NCBI GenBank assembly: GCA_963931155.1
Contig: OZ006978.1
Span: 1,488,001 to 1,552,000, forward strand
Length of the DNA stretch: 64,000 bases
Direction of reading: 5' to 3'
DNA from: CALXVA01 sp944392465
Lineage (GTDB): Bacteria > Bacillota > Clostridia > TANB77 > CAG-508
Shown here: positions 49,876 to 58,960 of the stretch, piece after piece
How the letters are laid out: each line of letters starts with the position of its first letter
How positions within the stretch are numbered: position 1 is the stretch's first letter
The notes under the pieces: generated by a model
Seen by the model: only the letters and a program-made list of their open reading frames with translations
Told to the model about the DNA's origin: nothing
Databases searched by the model: none
Made by a program: the position numbers and the translations under genes

Positions 49876-49969
49876 GAGCCTGTCCCCAAAGGTGACAGAT
49901 ATGGCAGAAAAGAGCCTGTCCCCAAAGATGACAAAAATGGCGGAAAAGAGCCTGTCCCCAAAAGTGACA
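49876..49969 (+). repeat. Three tandem ~36-bp repeats between queA and tgt
   Basis: Units begin GAGCCTGTCCCCAAA at 49876, 49912 and 49948, each followed by a TGACA and an A-rich segment with ATGGC. The third unit is partial and runs into the tgt RBS. The GTCCCC core is related in style to the GGACAGACC palindromes. The units are contiguous without unique spacers, so this is not a CRISPR array. Confidence 0.8.
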
Positions 49970-49983
49970 ATGAAGGAGGATTT

Positions 49984-51108
49984 ATGAAACCAGCGGTAAC
50001 ATATGAATTATTACATGTAGATAAAAATTCGGGTGCGAGAAGAGGAATAGTACATACACCTCATGGAGATATTCAAACTCCAGTATTTATGCCTGTTGGA
50101 ACACAGGCGACAGTTAAGTCTATGACTCCTGAGGAGTTGAAAGATGTTGGTGCTCAAATTATTTTATCTAATACATATCATTTATATTTAAGACCTGGAC
50201 AAGATATAGTGAAAGAAGCGGGGGGGCTTCATAAGTTTATGAAATGGGATAGACCTATTCTTACTGATAGTGGTGGCTTTCAGGTATTTAGTCTTGGTCC
50301 ACTTAGAACAATAACTGAAGAAGGTGTAGAGTTTAAATCACACTTGGATGGGAGTAAGCATTTCTTTTCTCCAGAAAGTGTTATGAAAACAGAGGAGGAT
50401 TTAGGGGCTGATATTATAATGGCTTTTGATGAGTGTGTAGAATATCCTGCAACTTATGAATATACTAAGCAATCTATGGAGAGGACAACAAGATGGGCTA
50501 AACGTTGTAAAGAGGCTCATACTTCTGAGAACCAAGCATTATTTGGCATTATACAAGGTGGCTTTTATGAAGATTTGAGAACACAGAGTGCAAAAGATTT
50601 GATAGATTTGGATTTGCCAGGATACGCTATAGGAGGAATTAGTGTTGGAGAGCCTAAAGAAGAGTTTTTAAAAATGTTATATTATACAGCTCCTTTAATG
50701 CCAGAAAATAAGCCTAGGTATTTAATGGGGGTTGGTACACCAGATTATTTAATAGAGGCTGCTTTAGCAGGAATTGATATGTGCGATTGTGTATTACCAA
50801 CCAGAATTGCGAGAAATGGTACTGCTATGACTTGGAATGGAAAAGTTGTAGTAAGAAATGCAACATATGAAAGAGATTGGGGACCACTTGATCCAGAATG
50901 TGATTGCTATACTTGTAAAAATTACACTAGAGCATATATTAGACATTTAATAAAAACTAATGAGATATTGGGTGTAAGATTATTATCAATTCATAATATA
51001 AACTTCTTGACTAAATTAATGGAAAAGGTTAGAATAGAAATAGAGAATGATAATTTATTAAATTTTAGAGAAGAGTTTTACAAAAAGTATGGTTACACAA
51101 AGGATTAA
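49984..51108 (+). CDS. tgt: Queuine/preQ1 tRNA-guanine transglycosylase
   Basis: 374 residues. The substrate-binding DSGGFQVFSLG (~residues 95-105) and GGISVGEPKE are present, the catalytic Asp lies in DMCDCVLPTR, and the zinc site is CDCYTCKN ... H. It swaps G34 for preQ1 in GUN-anticodon tRNAs. GAAGGAGG lies 6 nt before the ATG, created at the end of the third 36-bp repeat. Confidence 0.97.
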   Translation: MKPAVTYELLHVDKNSGARRGIVHTPHGDIQTPVFMPVGTQATVKSMTPEELKDVGAQIILSNTYHLYLRPGQDIVKEAGGLHKFMKWDRPILTDSGGFQVFSLGPLRTITEEGVEFKSHLDGSKHFFSPESVMKTEEDLGADIIMAFDECVEYPATYEYTKQSMERTTRWAKRCKEAHTSENQALFGIIQGGFYEDLRTQSAKDLIDLDLPGYAIGGISVGEPKEEFLKMLYYTAPLMPENKPRYLMGVGTPDYLIEAALAGIDMCDCVLPTRIARNGTAMTWNGKVVVRNATYERDWGPLDPECDCYTCKNYTRAYIRHLIKTNEILGVRLLSIHNINFLTKLMEKVRIEIENDNLLNFREEFYKKYGYTKD

Positions 51109-51122
51109 AAGAGGAGGTTTTT

Positions 51123-52760
51123 ATGAATCTGATAGAGAATGAAGAACAACTAAAAAAGAAGAAAAAGGCTAAAATTATAATGATTTTTATAATTGTACTA
51201 ATAGTATTATTGCTAATTATTAGTGGCTTTTTAGCTGTTCAAATTGGAAATATTCAAAATAGTAAATTGAAGCTTGTTGTTGATAAACAAAGTAAAACAG
51301 TACCTGAGGATATGTTTATTATAGAAAATGGTAAGGTTTATATTAATATAAAAGAATTTGCAGAAATGGTAGGATATCACACATATAATGGAGATTTCAA
51401 AACGAAGTATTCGGAGGATACAACAAATTGTTATATAAGTAGTGGTACGGATTTAACGACATCGGAAGAAGTTGCTTCGTATGCACTAAACTCAGCAACT
51501 ATGTACAAGCAAGTTCAAGCAATATCAACTAGTGGTACTGTTAATAAAGATACTACTTATGATTATGAATATTTTGATTTAGATGAACCAGTACAGTTGA
51601 TGCGTAATCACGGCGAGGCATTATTTACAACTATAGAAGGAATGGAGATTGGTACGAATTGTATTATAGATTATAATACCTCAAACAATACAATTACAGT
51701 AAACACATTAAATAATATTGTAAATACATATGCAGCTGCTTTCCCAAATGCAGCAGTAAACATAGATGGTGATAAAGTGTTATTTAATAATAAAAAAGCA
51801 CTTAGACAAGGATTAGTGGTTATTGAAAGTGAAAATAATCAGTATGGTGTTGTTAATGCAGAAGGAAAAGAAATTATAGGTACCAAATATGCGAGTATCG
51901 AATATAAAGAAGGAAGTAGTGAGTTTACTGTAACAACAGCTGAAGGGAAAATGGGCATCTTGTCTGCTGATGGAAAGACTAAAATAGAACCAAATTACAC
52001 AGAAATAAAACAAATAAGCAAAGATTTGAATTATTATTTAGTAAATAATAATGATAAATATGGTGTGATTAATCAAAATGGAAATCCAGTTATATTCTTA
52101 GAATATGATCAAATAGGAATAGATGAAGAAGATTTTATTTCAAATGATATTGAAAATCCATATATTTTATTTGACTCATGTATTCCTGTTATGCAAAATG
52201 GTAAATGGGGAGTATTTAATATAGAAGGTCAATTAGTTATTCCACTTGATTATACAACAATGGGATGCACTAATAAAGTAAATAAAGATATAGTAAGTAA
52301 TAATGTTGTAATAATACCACAATATGAGGCGTTTGTTATGGGAAATGCTGACGATAAATATTCAATTATAAGTTCAACAGGGGAGATTTATGTACCGGCA
52401 GTATTAGATTCTGTATATTCAGTAACTACTTCAGGTGAAGATGAATATTCTATGACATTTACAATACAACAAGAGCAAAATGGTAAAATGGTAGATGTAA
52501 CACAAACATATGATGTTGATCAATATTTTACAGAACATAACATTGTGCCACAACCACAACAGCCACAACTTAATACAAATACTATAGCAGAACAAAATAA
52601 CCAAAATAACCAAGCTGGACAGAACGTACAAACAACAACCCAGGAAGGAACTGCTACTACTCAGCAACCTTCAACAGATCCAAATGCTGGTCAGACACAA
52701 CAACAACAAACAGAGCAAACACAACCACAGCAAACGCAAGTACAACAACCAGCTATGTAA
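51123..52760 (+). CDS. Membrane-anchored WG-repeat protein
   Basis: 545 residues: Lys-rich start, TM helix (~17-39), a region resembling the copper amine oxidase N-terminal-like domain (VPEDMFIIENGKVYINIKEFAEMVG, ~55-82), then about five WG-type repeats (~220-460; GVVNAEGKEIIGTKYASIEY, KWGVFNIEGQLVIPLDY) and a Gln/Thr-rich tail. Extracytoplasmic binding or envelope role inferred. GAGGAGG lies 7 nt before the ATG. It takes the place directly after tgt where many Clostridia have yajC. Confidence 0.8.
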   Translation: MNLIENEEQLKKKKKAKIIMIFIIVLIVLLLIISGFLAVQIGNIQNSKLKLVVDKQSKTVPEDMFIIENGKVYINIKEFAEMVGYHTYNGDFKTKYSEDTTNCYISSGTDLTTSEEVASYALNSATMYKQVQAISTSGTVNKDTTYDYEYFDLDEPVQLMRNHGEALFTTIEGMEIGTNCIIDYNTSNNTITVNTLNNIVNTYAAAFPNAAVNIDGDKVLFNNKKALRQGLVVIESENNQYGVVNAEGKEIIGTKYASIEYKEGSSEFTVTTAEGKMGILSADGKTKIEPNYTEIKQISKDLNYYLVNNNDKYGVINQNGNPVIFLEYDQIGIDEEDFISNDIENPYILFDSCIPVMQNGKWGVFNIEGQLVIPLDYTTMGCTNKVNKDIVSNNVVIIPQYEAFVMGNADDKYSIISSTGEIYVPAVLDSVYSVTTSGEDEYSMTFTIQQEQNGKMVDVTQTYDVDQYFTEHNIVPQPQQPQLNTNTIAEQNNQNNQAGQNVQTTTQEGTATTQQPSTDPNAGQTQQQQTEQTQPQQTQVQQPAM

Positions 52761-52785
52761 ATGTGAAATATATTTTTTAAAATTA

Positions 52786-52822
52786 AAAAGCATGTTAAAT
52801 TAAAAAATTTAACATGCTTTTT
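52786..52822 (+). terminator. Terminator after the WG-repeat gene
   Basis: AAAAAGCATGTTAAAT pairs with ATTTAACATGCTTTTT; ends the queA-tgt-WG transcription unit. Confidence 0.88.
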
Positions 52823-52948
52823 CTTTTGTATAGTTATATAAAATATAAATTCTGAATAAATTATAGATATATTAAATATTTTAAGTGAATTTAATATAAG
52901 AAATTAAGATAAACGAATTTAGAAAAGATAATTTATTCGTTTATAAAG

Positions 52949-53383
52949 ATGGGGGGATTGAATATATTGGAAATAAAAAAGAGTATAAATAATATTACTG
53001 GTGGAGAGACATTAAATGAAAACAAGAATATTTTCATAATAATTAAAGGTAGTATAATTGCATTAATATTAACCATAATAATGTTAACGATTTATGCACT
53101 AATTTTATCATATACAAATGTATCTGAAAATTCAATGGTGGCTGTAATTATGACTATAATAGGAATGAGCATCTTAATTAGTAGTTCACTTTCAAATTTG
53201 AAAATAAAAAAGAAAGGTATATTTAATGGCGCTATTATAGGTTTAATATACATATTGGGTATTTATCTAATATCTAGTATAATAACTGGAGTATTTAGTT
53301 TAAATTCTAATTCTATAATTATGATTATAGTAAGTATATTAACAGGAATGATAGGTGGAATAATAGGAGTAAATATAAAATAA
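52949..53383 (+). CDS. TIGR04086-family membrane protein
   Basis: Up to 144 residues with four TM helices and the family pattern (IKGSIIALILTIIMLTIYAL ... LIYILGIYLISSIITG ... GMIGGIIGVNIK). In Clostridia this gene normally sits between tgt/yajC and secD, as here. The start is uncertain: ATG 52949 overlaps the best RBS (GGGGGG), so the TTG at 52967, 10 nt downstream of it, may be the real start. Function unknown. Confidence 0.78.
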   Translation: MGGLNILEIKKSINNITGGETLNENKNIFIIIKGSIIALILTIIMLTIYALILSYTNVSENSMVAVIMTIIGMSILISSSLSNLKIKKKGIFNGAIIGLIYILGIYLISSIITGVFSLNSNSIIMIIVSILTGMIGGIIGVNIK

Positions 53384-53512
53384 TAATCAAAAATTTTGTG
53401 AATATTTTATATTAAAAGGAATTCTAACTAAATTATATTTTTTTAATAAAAACTGTTGATATTTTTGTGTAATTAATATAAAATCATAGGGTATATGAAA
53501 GAGAGGAATTAA

Positions 53513-54172
53513 ATGATAACTTTTGAAGATGTAAAAAACAATATAGAAGTAAAAGCATTAGTAGTTGGTGCTCAGAAACAGCTAAATGCACTAGGTTATA
53601 CAGAACACTCTGTAAGGCATGTTACAATGGTAGCAAATAGGGCAGCAGAAGTTTTACAAACTTTAGGTTATCCAGAAGATAGAATAGAACTTGCCAAAAT
53701 TGCAGGATATATGCACGATATTGGAAATTGCATAAATAGGGTTGATCATGCCCATACAGGAGCAATTCTAGCTTATCAAATTTTAAAAAGTATGGGAATG
53801 GATGCAGATAAAAGAACAGAAATAATGATGGCAATAGGAAACCATGATGAACAAACAGGAACAGCAGTTAGCGATATTTCAGCAGCACTTATTCTAGCAG
53901 ATAAATCTGATGTGCATAGATCTAGAGTTGTAAATAAAAACATATCAAGTTTTGATAAGCATGATAAAGTAAATTATGCAGTTACAGATTCAGAGTTTAA
54001 AATAAGCAAAGATGAAAGAAAAGCAACATTAAATTTAACAATAGACACTAAAATATCACCGGTTTTAGATTATTTTGAAATTTTTATGGATAGAACAATG
54101 ATGAGTAAACATGCTGCAAAATATTTAGGAATATGGTTTGAATTGATTATTAATGATACAAAGTTATTATAA
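53513..54172 (+). CDS. HD-domain phosphohydrolase
   Basis: 219 residues. The metal-binding H...HD motif is seen as SVRHVTMV (His ~34) and YMHDIGN (~68-74), with further His in DHAHTG and GNHDEQ and a distal Asp (LADKSD). HD proteins of this type hydrolyse phosphomono- or diesters of nucleotides. This one is regularly found before secD in Clostridia; the substrate is unknown. GAGAGGA lies 6 nt before the ATG. Confidence 0.87.
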   Translation: MITFEDVKNNIEVKALVVGAQKQLNALGYTEHSVRHVTMVANRAAEVLQTLGYPEDRIELAKIAGYMHDIGNCINRVDHAHTGAILAYQILKSMGMDADKRTEIMMAIGNHDEQTGTAVSDISAALILADKSDVHRSRVVNKNISSFDKHDKVNYAVTDSEFKISKDERKATLNLTIDTKISPVLDYFEIFMDRTMMSKHAAKYLGIWFELIINDTKLL

Positions 54173-54259
54173 AAAATTAGAAAATATAAGAAAAAAAGGT
54201 TAAAATTATTAAGAATTAGTGTAAAAGCACAAAATTAATATAAAGAAGGGAAGAAAAAA

Positions 54260-55618
54260 ATGAACAGAGGACTAAAAATAACATTTATTACATTATTAAT
54301 TGTATTACTATCAATAATTTCTTTTGTAGGATTATTTGTACAAGATACAAAAGACATGAAAAATTTACTTCCAGATTATGTTTTTGGAATGGACTTAACA
54401 GGCTATAGAGTACTTACAGTTAAAGTAAGTGATGCAAGCAACACGGTATATTATGATAAAGATGGAAATGAAGTAGATGAAGAGCAAAAAGATGGAACAT
54501 CAAAAGAAGTTCCTGTAAATAGTGAAGAAGTACTTAATAAAGATAATTACTTAAAAGTTAAAAAAATTGTACAAGCTAGACTTAATGATGCAGGAATTTC
54601 AGAATATCTAATTAGATTAAATGAAAAAGATGGTACAATGACTGTAGAATTGCCACAAAATGATATGACGAACACAGCAGCTCAATTTATATATACAATA
54701 GGTAAATTTACTATAGAAGATGAAGATGGAAATGTATTATTAGATAATTCAAATTTGGACAAGGTACAAGTTGGGTACTCAAATTCATCAACAACAAGTT
54801 CAGTAGGTACATCAGTTTATATGAGTTTTATGTTCAATGATGATTCTAAAGAAAAATTAAAAGAAATAACTAATACTTATGTTGCTTCAACTGATGAATC
54901 AGGAAATGAAGTAGAGAAAAAAATATCTATGAAAATTGATGGCACAACACTATTAGAAACAAGTTTTGATGAAGAAATATCAAATGGAGTGTTACCTATA
55001 TCACTAGGAACATCATCTGATGAAGAAACATTATCATCATATATAGAGCAAGCCTCAGATACAGCTGTATTGCTAAATAATGGACCACTACCTATAACAT
55101 ATACTGTAGAGCAAAATAGATTTATTAATTCTGATTTAGAATTAAATGACTTTTTAATACCAGCAATAGTTGTTGGAATAATTTTATTAATAGCATTTAT
55201 TGTTTTATTAATTAAATATAAAAAATTAGGTTTATTAGGAATAATTTCATATATCGGGTATTTAGCAATGTTACTAGTTATAATAAGATACACAAACTTA
55301 GTAATAACAATTGAAGGAATATTTGGTATATTAATATCAGCAATACTAAATTATATATTATTAGTATATATATTACATTGTCTAAAGAAAAAGGAAAAAG
55401 AATTAAAAGTATATAAAAGTGAATATAACAAATCTATGCTATCAATGGTATTAGTTTTATTCCCAATATTAATTATAGGAATAGTTTTATGTTTTGCAGA
55501 ATGGCTTCCTATATATAGTTTTGGAACGATAATCTTCTGGGGAGTATTAGTAATGGCAATATGGAATTCTATTGTTACTAGAATATTATTTTTAAACAGT
55601 ATAAAGGAGAAAAATTAA
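54260..55618 (+). CDS. secD: SecD-like protein translocase subunit
   Basis: 452 residues: TM1 at ~8-28, a large periplasmic-equivalent domain with the SecD motif FGMDLTGYRVLTV (usually GLDLxGG), a P1-like region (KKIVQARLNDAGISEYLI), and five C-terminal TM helices from ~300. SecD/F help protein export from the outer side of the membrane using the proton gradient. The sequence is divergent: the second Gly of the GLDLxGG motif is Tyr. AAGGGAAG precedes the ATG; secF follows after 28 nt. Confidence 0.82.
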   Translation: MNRGLKITFITLLIVLLSIISFVGLFVQDTKDMKNLLPDYVFGMDLTGYRVLTVKVSDASNTVYYDKDGNEVDEEQKDGTSKEVPVNSEEVLNKDNYLKVKKIVQARLNDAGISEYLIRLNEKDGTMTVELPQNDMTNTAAQFIYTIGKFTIEDEDGNVLLDNSNLDKVQVGYSNSSTTSSVGTSVYMSFMFNDDSKEKLKEITNTYVASTDESGNEVEKKISMKIDGTTLLETSFDEEISNGVLPISLGTSSDEETLSSYIEQASDTAVLLNNGPLPITYTVEQNRFINSDLELNDFLIPAIVVGIILLIAFIVLLIKYKKLGLLGIISYIGYLAMLLVIIRYTNLVITIEGIFGILISAILNYILLVYILHCLKKKEKELKVYKSEYNKSMLSMVLVLFPILIIGIVLCFAEWLPIYSFGTIIFWGVLVMAIWNSIVTRILFLNSIKEKN

Positions 55619-55646
55619 TACTAAATAGAAAGGATTGATAATTGAA

Positions 55647-56309
55647 ATGAAGAAAGTACTATATGCAATTTTAATATGTATAATAATTGCGGGAATTGTA
55701 GTTGTTGCAACAATTGGGTTAAATGTTGATTTAATCTACAGTAAAAATGTAGAATTAGATGTGTCTATAGAAAAAGAATTTAATAAATCAGATATTGAAG
55801 CTATAGCAAAAGAAGTATTCGGAGGAGAAGATGTTATAGTTCAAGAAATAGAACTATATGGAGATATGGTTTCTATAAAAGTACCAGATAATTTATCAGA
55901 AGAGGATTTAAAAGCAAAAACAGAAGAGCTTAATAATAAAATAAACGAAAAATATGAACTAGAAAATAAAGTAGATGATATAGTTGTTACACATAATCCT
56001 AAAATAAAATTATCTAGTATGATTTTGCCATATACTGTTACATTATCAATTAGTATGGTGATAATTTTAGTATATGTTGCAATTAGATATAAAAAATTAG
56101 GTGTTTTAAAAACTCTAGCAACATATATTTTATGGATTTTAGCATCAGAATTAATTTTACTAAGCATTATTGCAATAACAAGATATCCTGTAGACAGAAT
56201 AGTAATACCAATGGGGCTATTGTTATTGGTTGCAATATTAACAATTTTAGGATTTATAAATGAAAGCAAACTAGCAAAATTATCATTGGATGATAAGAAT
56301 AAACAATAA
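55647..56309 (+). CDS. secF: Compact SecF-like translocase subunit
   Basis: About 220 residues, against ~300 usual: TM1 (~6-24), an extracytoplasmic domain (SIEKEFNKSDIEAIAKEVF...), then four TM helices. The position after secD and the topology indicate SecF, but standard SecF motifs are weak and one TM helix seems to be missing. I chose ATG 55647 with AAAGGA 12 nt upstream; a TTG at 55635 directly abuts the RBS. Probably a reduced SecDF pair typical of the lineage. Confidence 0.7.
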   Translation: MKKVLYAILICIIIAGIVVVATIGLNVDLIYSKNVELDVSIEKEFNKSDIEAIAKEVFGGEDVIVQEIELYGDMVSIKVPDNLSEEDLKAKTEELNNKINEKYELENKVDDIVVTHNPKIKLSSMILPYTVTLSISMVIILVYVAIRYKKLGVLKTLATYILWILASELILLSIIAITRYPVDRIVIPMGLLLLVAILTILGFINESKLAKLSLDDKNKQ

Positions 56310-56356
56310 TAAAAATTTAACAAAAAAACAGATAAAAAAATTTAGTTGATTAACCA

Positions 56357-56399
56357 AAAAAAGATATTATTAGTATTATATATTAATAGTATCTTTTTT
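56357..56399 (+). terminator. Terminator after secF
   Basis: AAAAAAGATATTATTA pairs with TAATAGTATCTTTTTT (one G-U); ends the TIGR04086-HD-secDF unit. Confidence 0.82.
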
Positions 56400-56504
56400 G
56401 TTATTATGTGGAAAAATACTACAAAGACAATAAGTTTATAAGTTATACATTAAAAGCAAAACTTTATATGAATAGAAAAAGTTTTTTAAAGAGGGTGAAA
56501 TTTA

Positions 56505-56846
56505 ATGCTTGGCAGAATCAGAAAAATACTTTATAGAAGTATTGATAATAAAGAAATTTCTTATGATGGTTTAAAAAAATTAACAAAAGAAAAAGAGGTA
56601 ATTTTAATTGATGTTCGAAGCAATCAAGAATATGAAGAAGGACATTTAAATGGAGCTATAAATATATCTGTATATAATTTGAAAAATGAAATAGAAAATT
56701 TGGTTAAGGATAAAGAAAAAGTAATTATACTTTATTGTTCAAGTGGACATAGAAGCAAAAAAGCAAAAGAAATATTAGAAAATTTAGAATATAAAAATGT
56801 ATATAATTTAAAAAACGGAATTGATGATTTATGGGTTAAAGGTTAA
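56505..56846 (+). CDS. Single-domain rhodanese
   Basis: 113 residues. The rhodanese fold is clear: LIDVRSNQEYEEGHLNGAINI (~36-56) and the active-site loop YCSSGHRS (Cys ~84). It transfers sulfane sulfur or acts as a persulfide carrier in the cytoplasm; the partner is unknown. GAGGGTG precedes the ATG. Confidence 0.9.
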   Translation: MLGRIRKILYRSIDNKEISYDGLKKLTKEKEVILIDVRSNQEYEEGHLNGAINISVYNLKNEIENLVKDKEKVIILYCSSGHRSKKAKEILENLEYKNVYNLKNGIDDLWVKG

Positions 56847-56937
56847 TAGCACAATTTAGCTTCATTTAGAATAAAATATGTATATCTAATAAAGGTTTAG
56901 TAGATAATATTAATTATAAGAAAGGAGAAAATCCTGT

Positions 56938-57783
56938 ATGAAATCATATTGCATTAAAACAAATAATAAAGAAATAATAAAATATCTACTAAATAAATTT
57001 AATGAAATAACTTTTCCTAATATATATTATTGTGAGAAATCATTTAACAAATATGATAATTTTATTATGCATTATAAAGAAAACGATGTATGGGCTTTTG
57101 AAAATGTTGTCTCTAGCATAGTTTCAAATGTCATAGTAGATTTTTATGAAGATAAATTAATTAAAAGATTAATAAACATAAATTATTTTTATTTTGAAAC
57201 AGTTGAGAGAGAAATAATTTATAATAATTGTACAAATTTTATATGTGAACAAAGAGAAGAAATATATGAAACTTTATTTATGAATATAAAAAAATATTTA
57301 CAAGAGAATAAAAGAATATATCTAGATGGAATTGTTAATTTTAGATTAACTGATTATATAAAGAAAATAGATAGTATAGTAGACCTTGGAGTTAATCAGT
57401 ACATTATTGAAAAAGAATATAAGGAATTTATAAGTTTGTTAAAAATTTACGTGAATTCATCTACTAATAAGTCAGAGACAATTCATTTGGTGTATGTAAA
57501 CGGAGAATCAATTTTACTTGATAAAGATAAGAATTTAATAAAATTAAACAAAAATATAAACACAGTACAGTATTTATCAGATATAAGCTTTTCTTCAAAT
57601 GATATCGCATTAAACACATTATTAAGTATACTTCCAAGCAAAATAGAAGTTCACATTATAGATAAAGAAGATGAATTTATAAATACTTTAAAACTTATTT
57701 TTGAGGACAGAATAAGAATTTGCAATGATTGTAATATTTGTAGGACATATAGAAAGATAAATGACGCAAAAATAATAAAGTAA
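56938..57783 (+). CDS. YtxC-like sporulation-associated protein
   Basis: 281 residues matching the YtxC family by its layout: an N-terminal domain (MKSYCIKTNNKEIIKYLLNK), a central ... FVNFRLTDYI-like motif here as GIVNFRLTDYIKKID (~140), and a C-terminal beta region. YtxC-like proteins are found in endospore formers; the molecular role is unknown. A Cys-rich end (CNDCNICRTY) may bind a metal. GAAAGGAGA lies 9 nt before the ATG. Confidence 0.75.
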   Translation: MKSYCIKTNNKEIIKYLLNKFNEITFPNIYYCEKSFNKYDNFIMHYKENDVWAFENVVSSIVSNVIVDFYEDKLIKRLININYFYFETVEREIIYNNCTNFICEQREEIYETLFMNIKKYLQENKRIYLDGIVNFRLTDYIKKIDSIVDLGVNQYIIEKEYKEFISLLKIYVNSSTNKSETIHLVYVNGESILLDKDKNLIKLNKNINTVQYLSDISFSSNDIALNTLLSILPSKIEVHIIDKEDEFINTLKLIFEDRIRICNDCNICRTYRKINDAKIIK

Positions 57784-57912
57784 TAAAATTGTTATAATTT
57801 CTGTTGCATCTGTAGAAACACTATACATTTTTTATTACAAATAATATTTACTATTTAGGTTAATTGTGATAATATAGTTTCAGACAGTAAGAGAGGAAGG
57901 ATAGGAAGTATT

Positions 57913-58896
57913 ATGGATGGAGAAAAGAAATTAATAACAATACTTGTACCAGCATATAACGAACAAGAAGTATTAGATATGTTATATGAAAGATTAAAAA
58001 AAATAATGGATGAAAATATTAAATATGACTTTGAAGTTCTACTTGTTAATGATGGAAGTTCTGATAATACGTTAAATTTAATGCAAGAACTTAGAAAAAA
58101 AGATAAAAGAATTTGTTATTTGAGCTTATCAAGAAATTTTGGGAAAGAAACAGCTATGATAGCAGGACTTGATTATTGTAAAGGTGATGCTGTAATAATA
58201 ATTGATGCAGATCTTCAGGATCCTCCTGAGTTAATACCAGAGATGATTAAATATTGGGAAGAGGGATATGATGATGTTTATGCCAAAAGAAGATCTAGAA
58301 AAGGTGAAACTTGGCTAAAAAAATTTACATCTAGTATGTATTATAAAGTATTACAAGCATTTACAAAGATTCAAATTCAAAAAGATACTGGTGATTTTAG
58401 ATTATTAGACAGAAGATGTGTGGAAGCATTAAAATCTATAAGAGAATCACAAAGATATACAAAAGGCTTATTTAGCTGGATTGGATATAATAAAAAAGAG
58501 ATATTGTATGATAGAGATCCAAGAGCTGCAGGAAAAACTAAATGGAATTATAAAAATTTAGTTAACTTATCTATAGATGGAATTACATCATTTACAACTT
58601 CTCCACTTAGATGGTCTGCTATCCTTGGAATTTTGGTGTCTATAATAGGATTTATTTACATGATATATATAATTATAAAAACTATTGTATCTGGTGTAGA
58701 TGTACCTGGATATGCCTCAACAATGGTTGTAATATTGTTCTTAGGGGGAATACAACTTATTTTCTTGGGAGTAATAGGTGAATACCTAGGAAGAGCCTTC
58801 TATGAAACAAAACAAAGACCTTTGTATTTTATTGATAGATACAACGAAGAAAAAGAAACTAATAAAAATTTAAATAAACCTAGAAATTTATTATAA
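57913..58896 (+). CDS. Family 2 glycosyltransferase, DPM1/GtrB type
   Basis: 327 residues. The GT-A core has VPAYNEQEVLDML (~11-23), VNDGSSDNT (~47-55) and the DAD metal motif in IIDADLQDPPEL (~96-107). Two C-terminal TM helices (~235-260 and ~270-295) complete the undecaprenyl-phosphate glucosyltransferase-like (GtrB/YkoT) layout. It probably moves a sugar from UDP/GDP to polyprenyl phosphate for surface glycan decoration; the sugar is unknown. AGAGAGGAAGGA lies upstream. Confidence 0.9.
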   Translation: MDGEKKLITILVPAYNEQEVLDMLYERLKKIMDENIKYDFEVLLVNDGSSDNTLNLMQELRKKDKRICYLSLSRNFGKETAMIAGLDYCKGDAVIIIDADLQDPPELIPEMIKYWEEGYDDVYAKRRSRKGETWLKKFTSSMYYKVLQAFTKIQIQKDTGDFRLLDRRCVEALKSIRESQRYTKGLFSWIGYNKKEILYDRDPRAAGKTKWNYKNLVNLSIDGITSFTTSPLRWSAILGILVSIIGFIYMIYIIIKTIVSGVDVPGYASTMVVILFLGGIQLIFLGVIGEYLGRAFYETKQRPLYFIDRYNEEKETNKNLNKPRNLL

Positions 58897-58960
58897 TATG
58901 TGATATAATAATACGCGTTGAAAAAAAGCCAAGAGAAAAAAAGAAAGGAAATGATAAAAA

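Noticed and set aside
49876..49969. Possible CRISPR array
   Set aside because: The units are contiguous with no unique spacers, and no cas gene is present.
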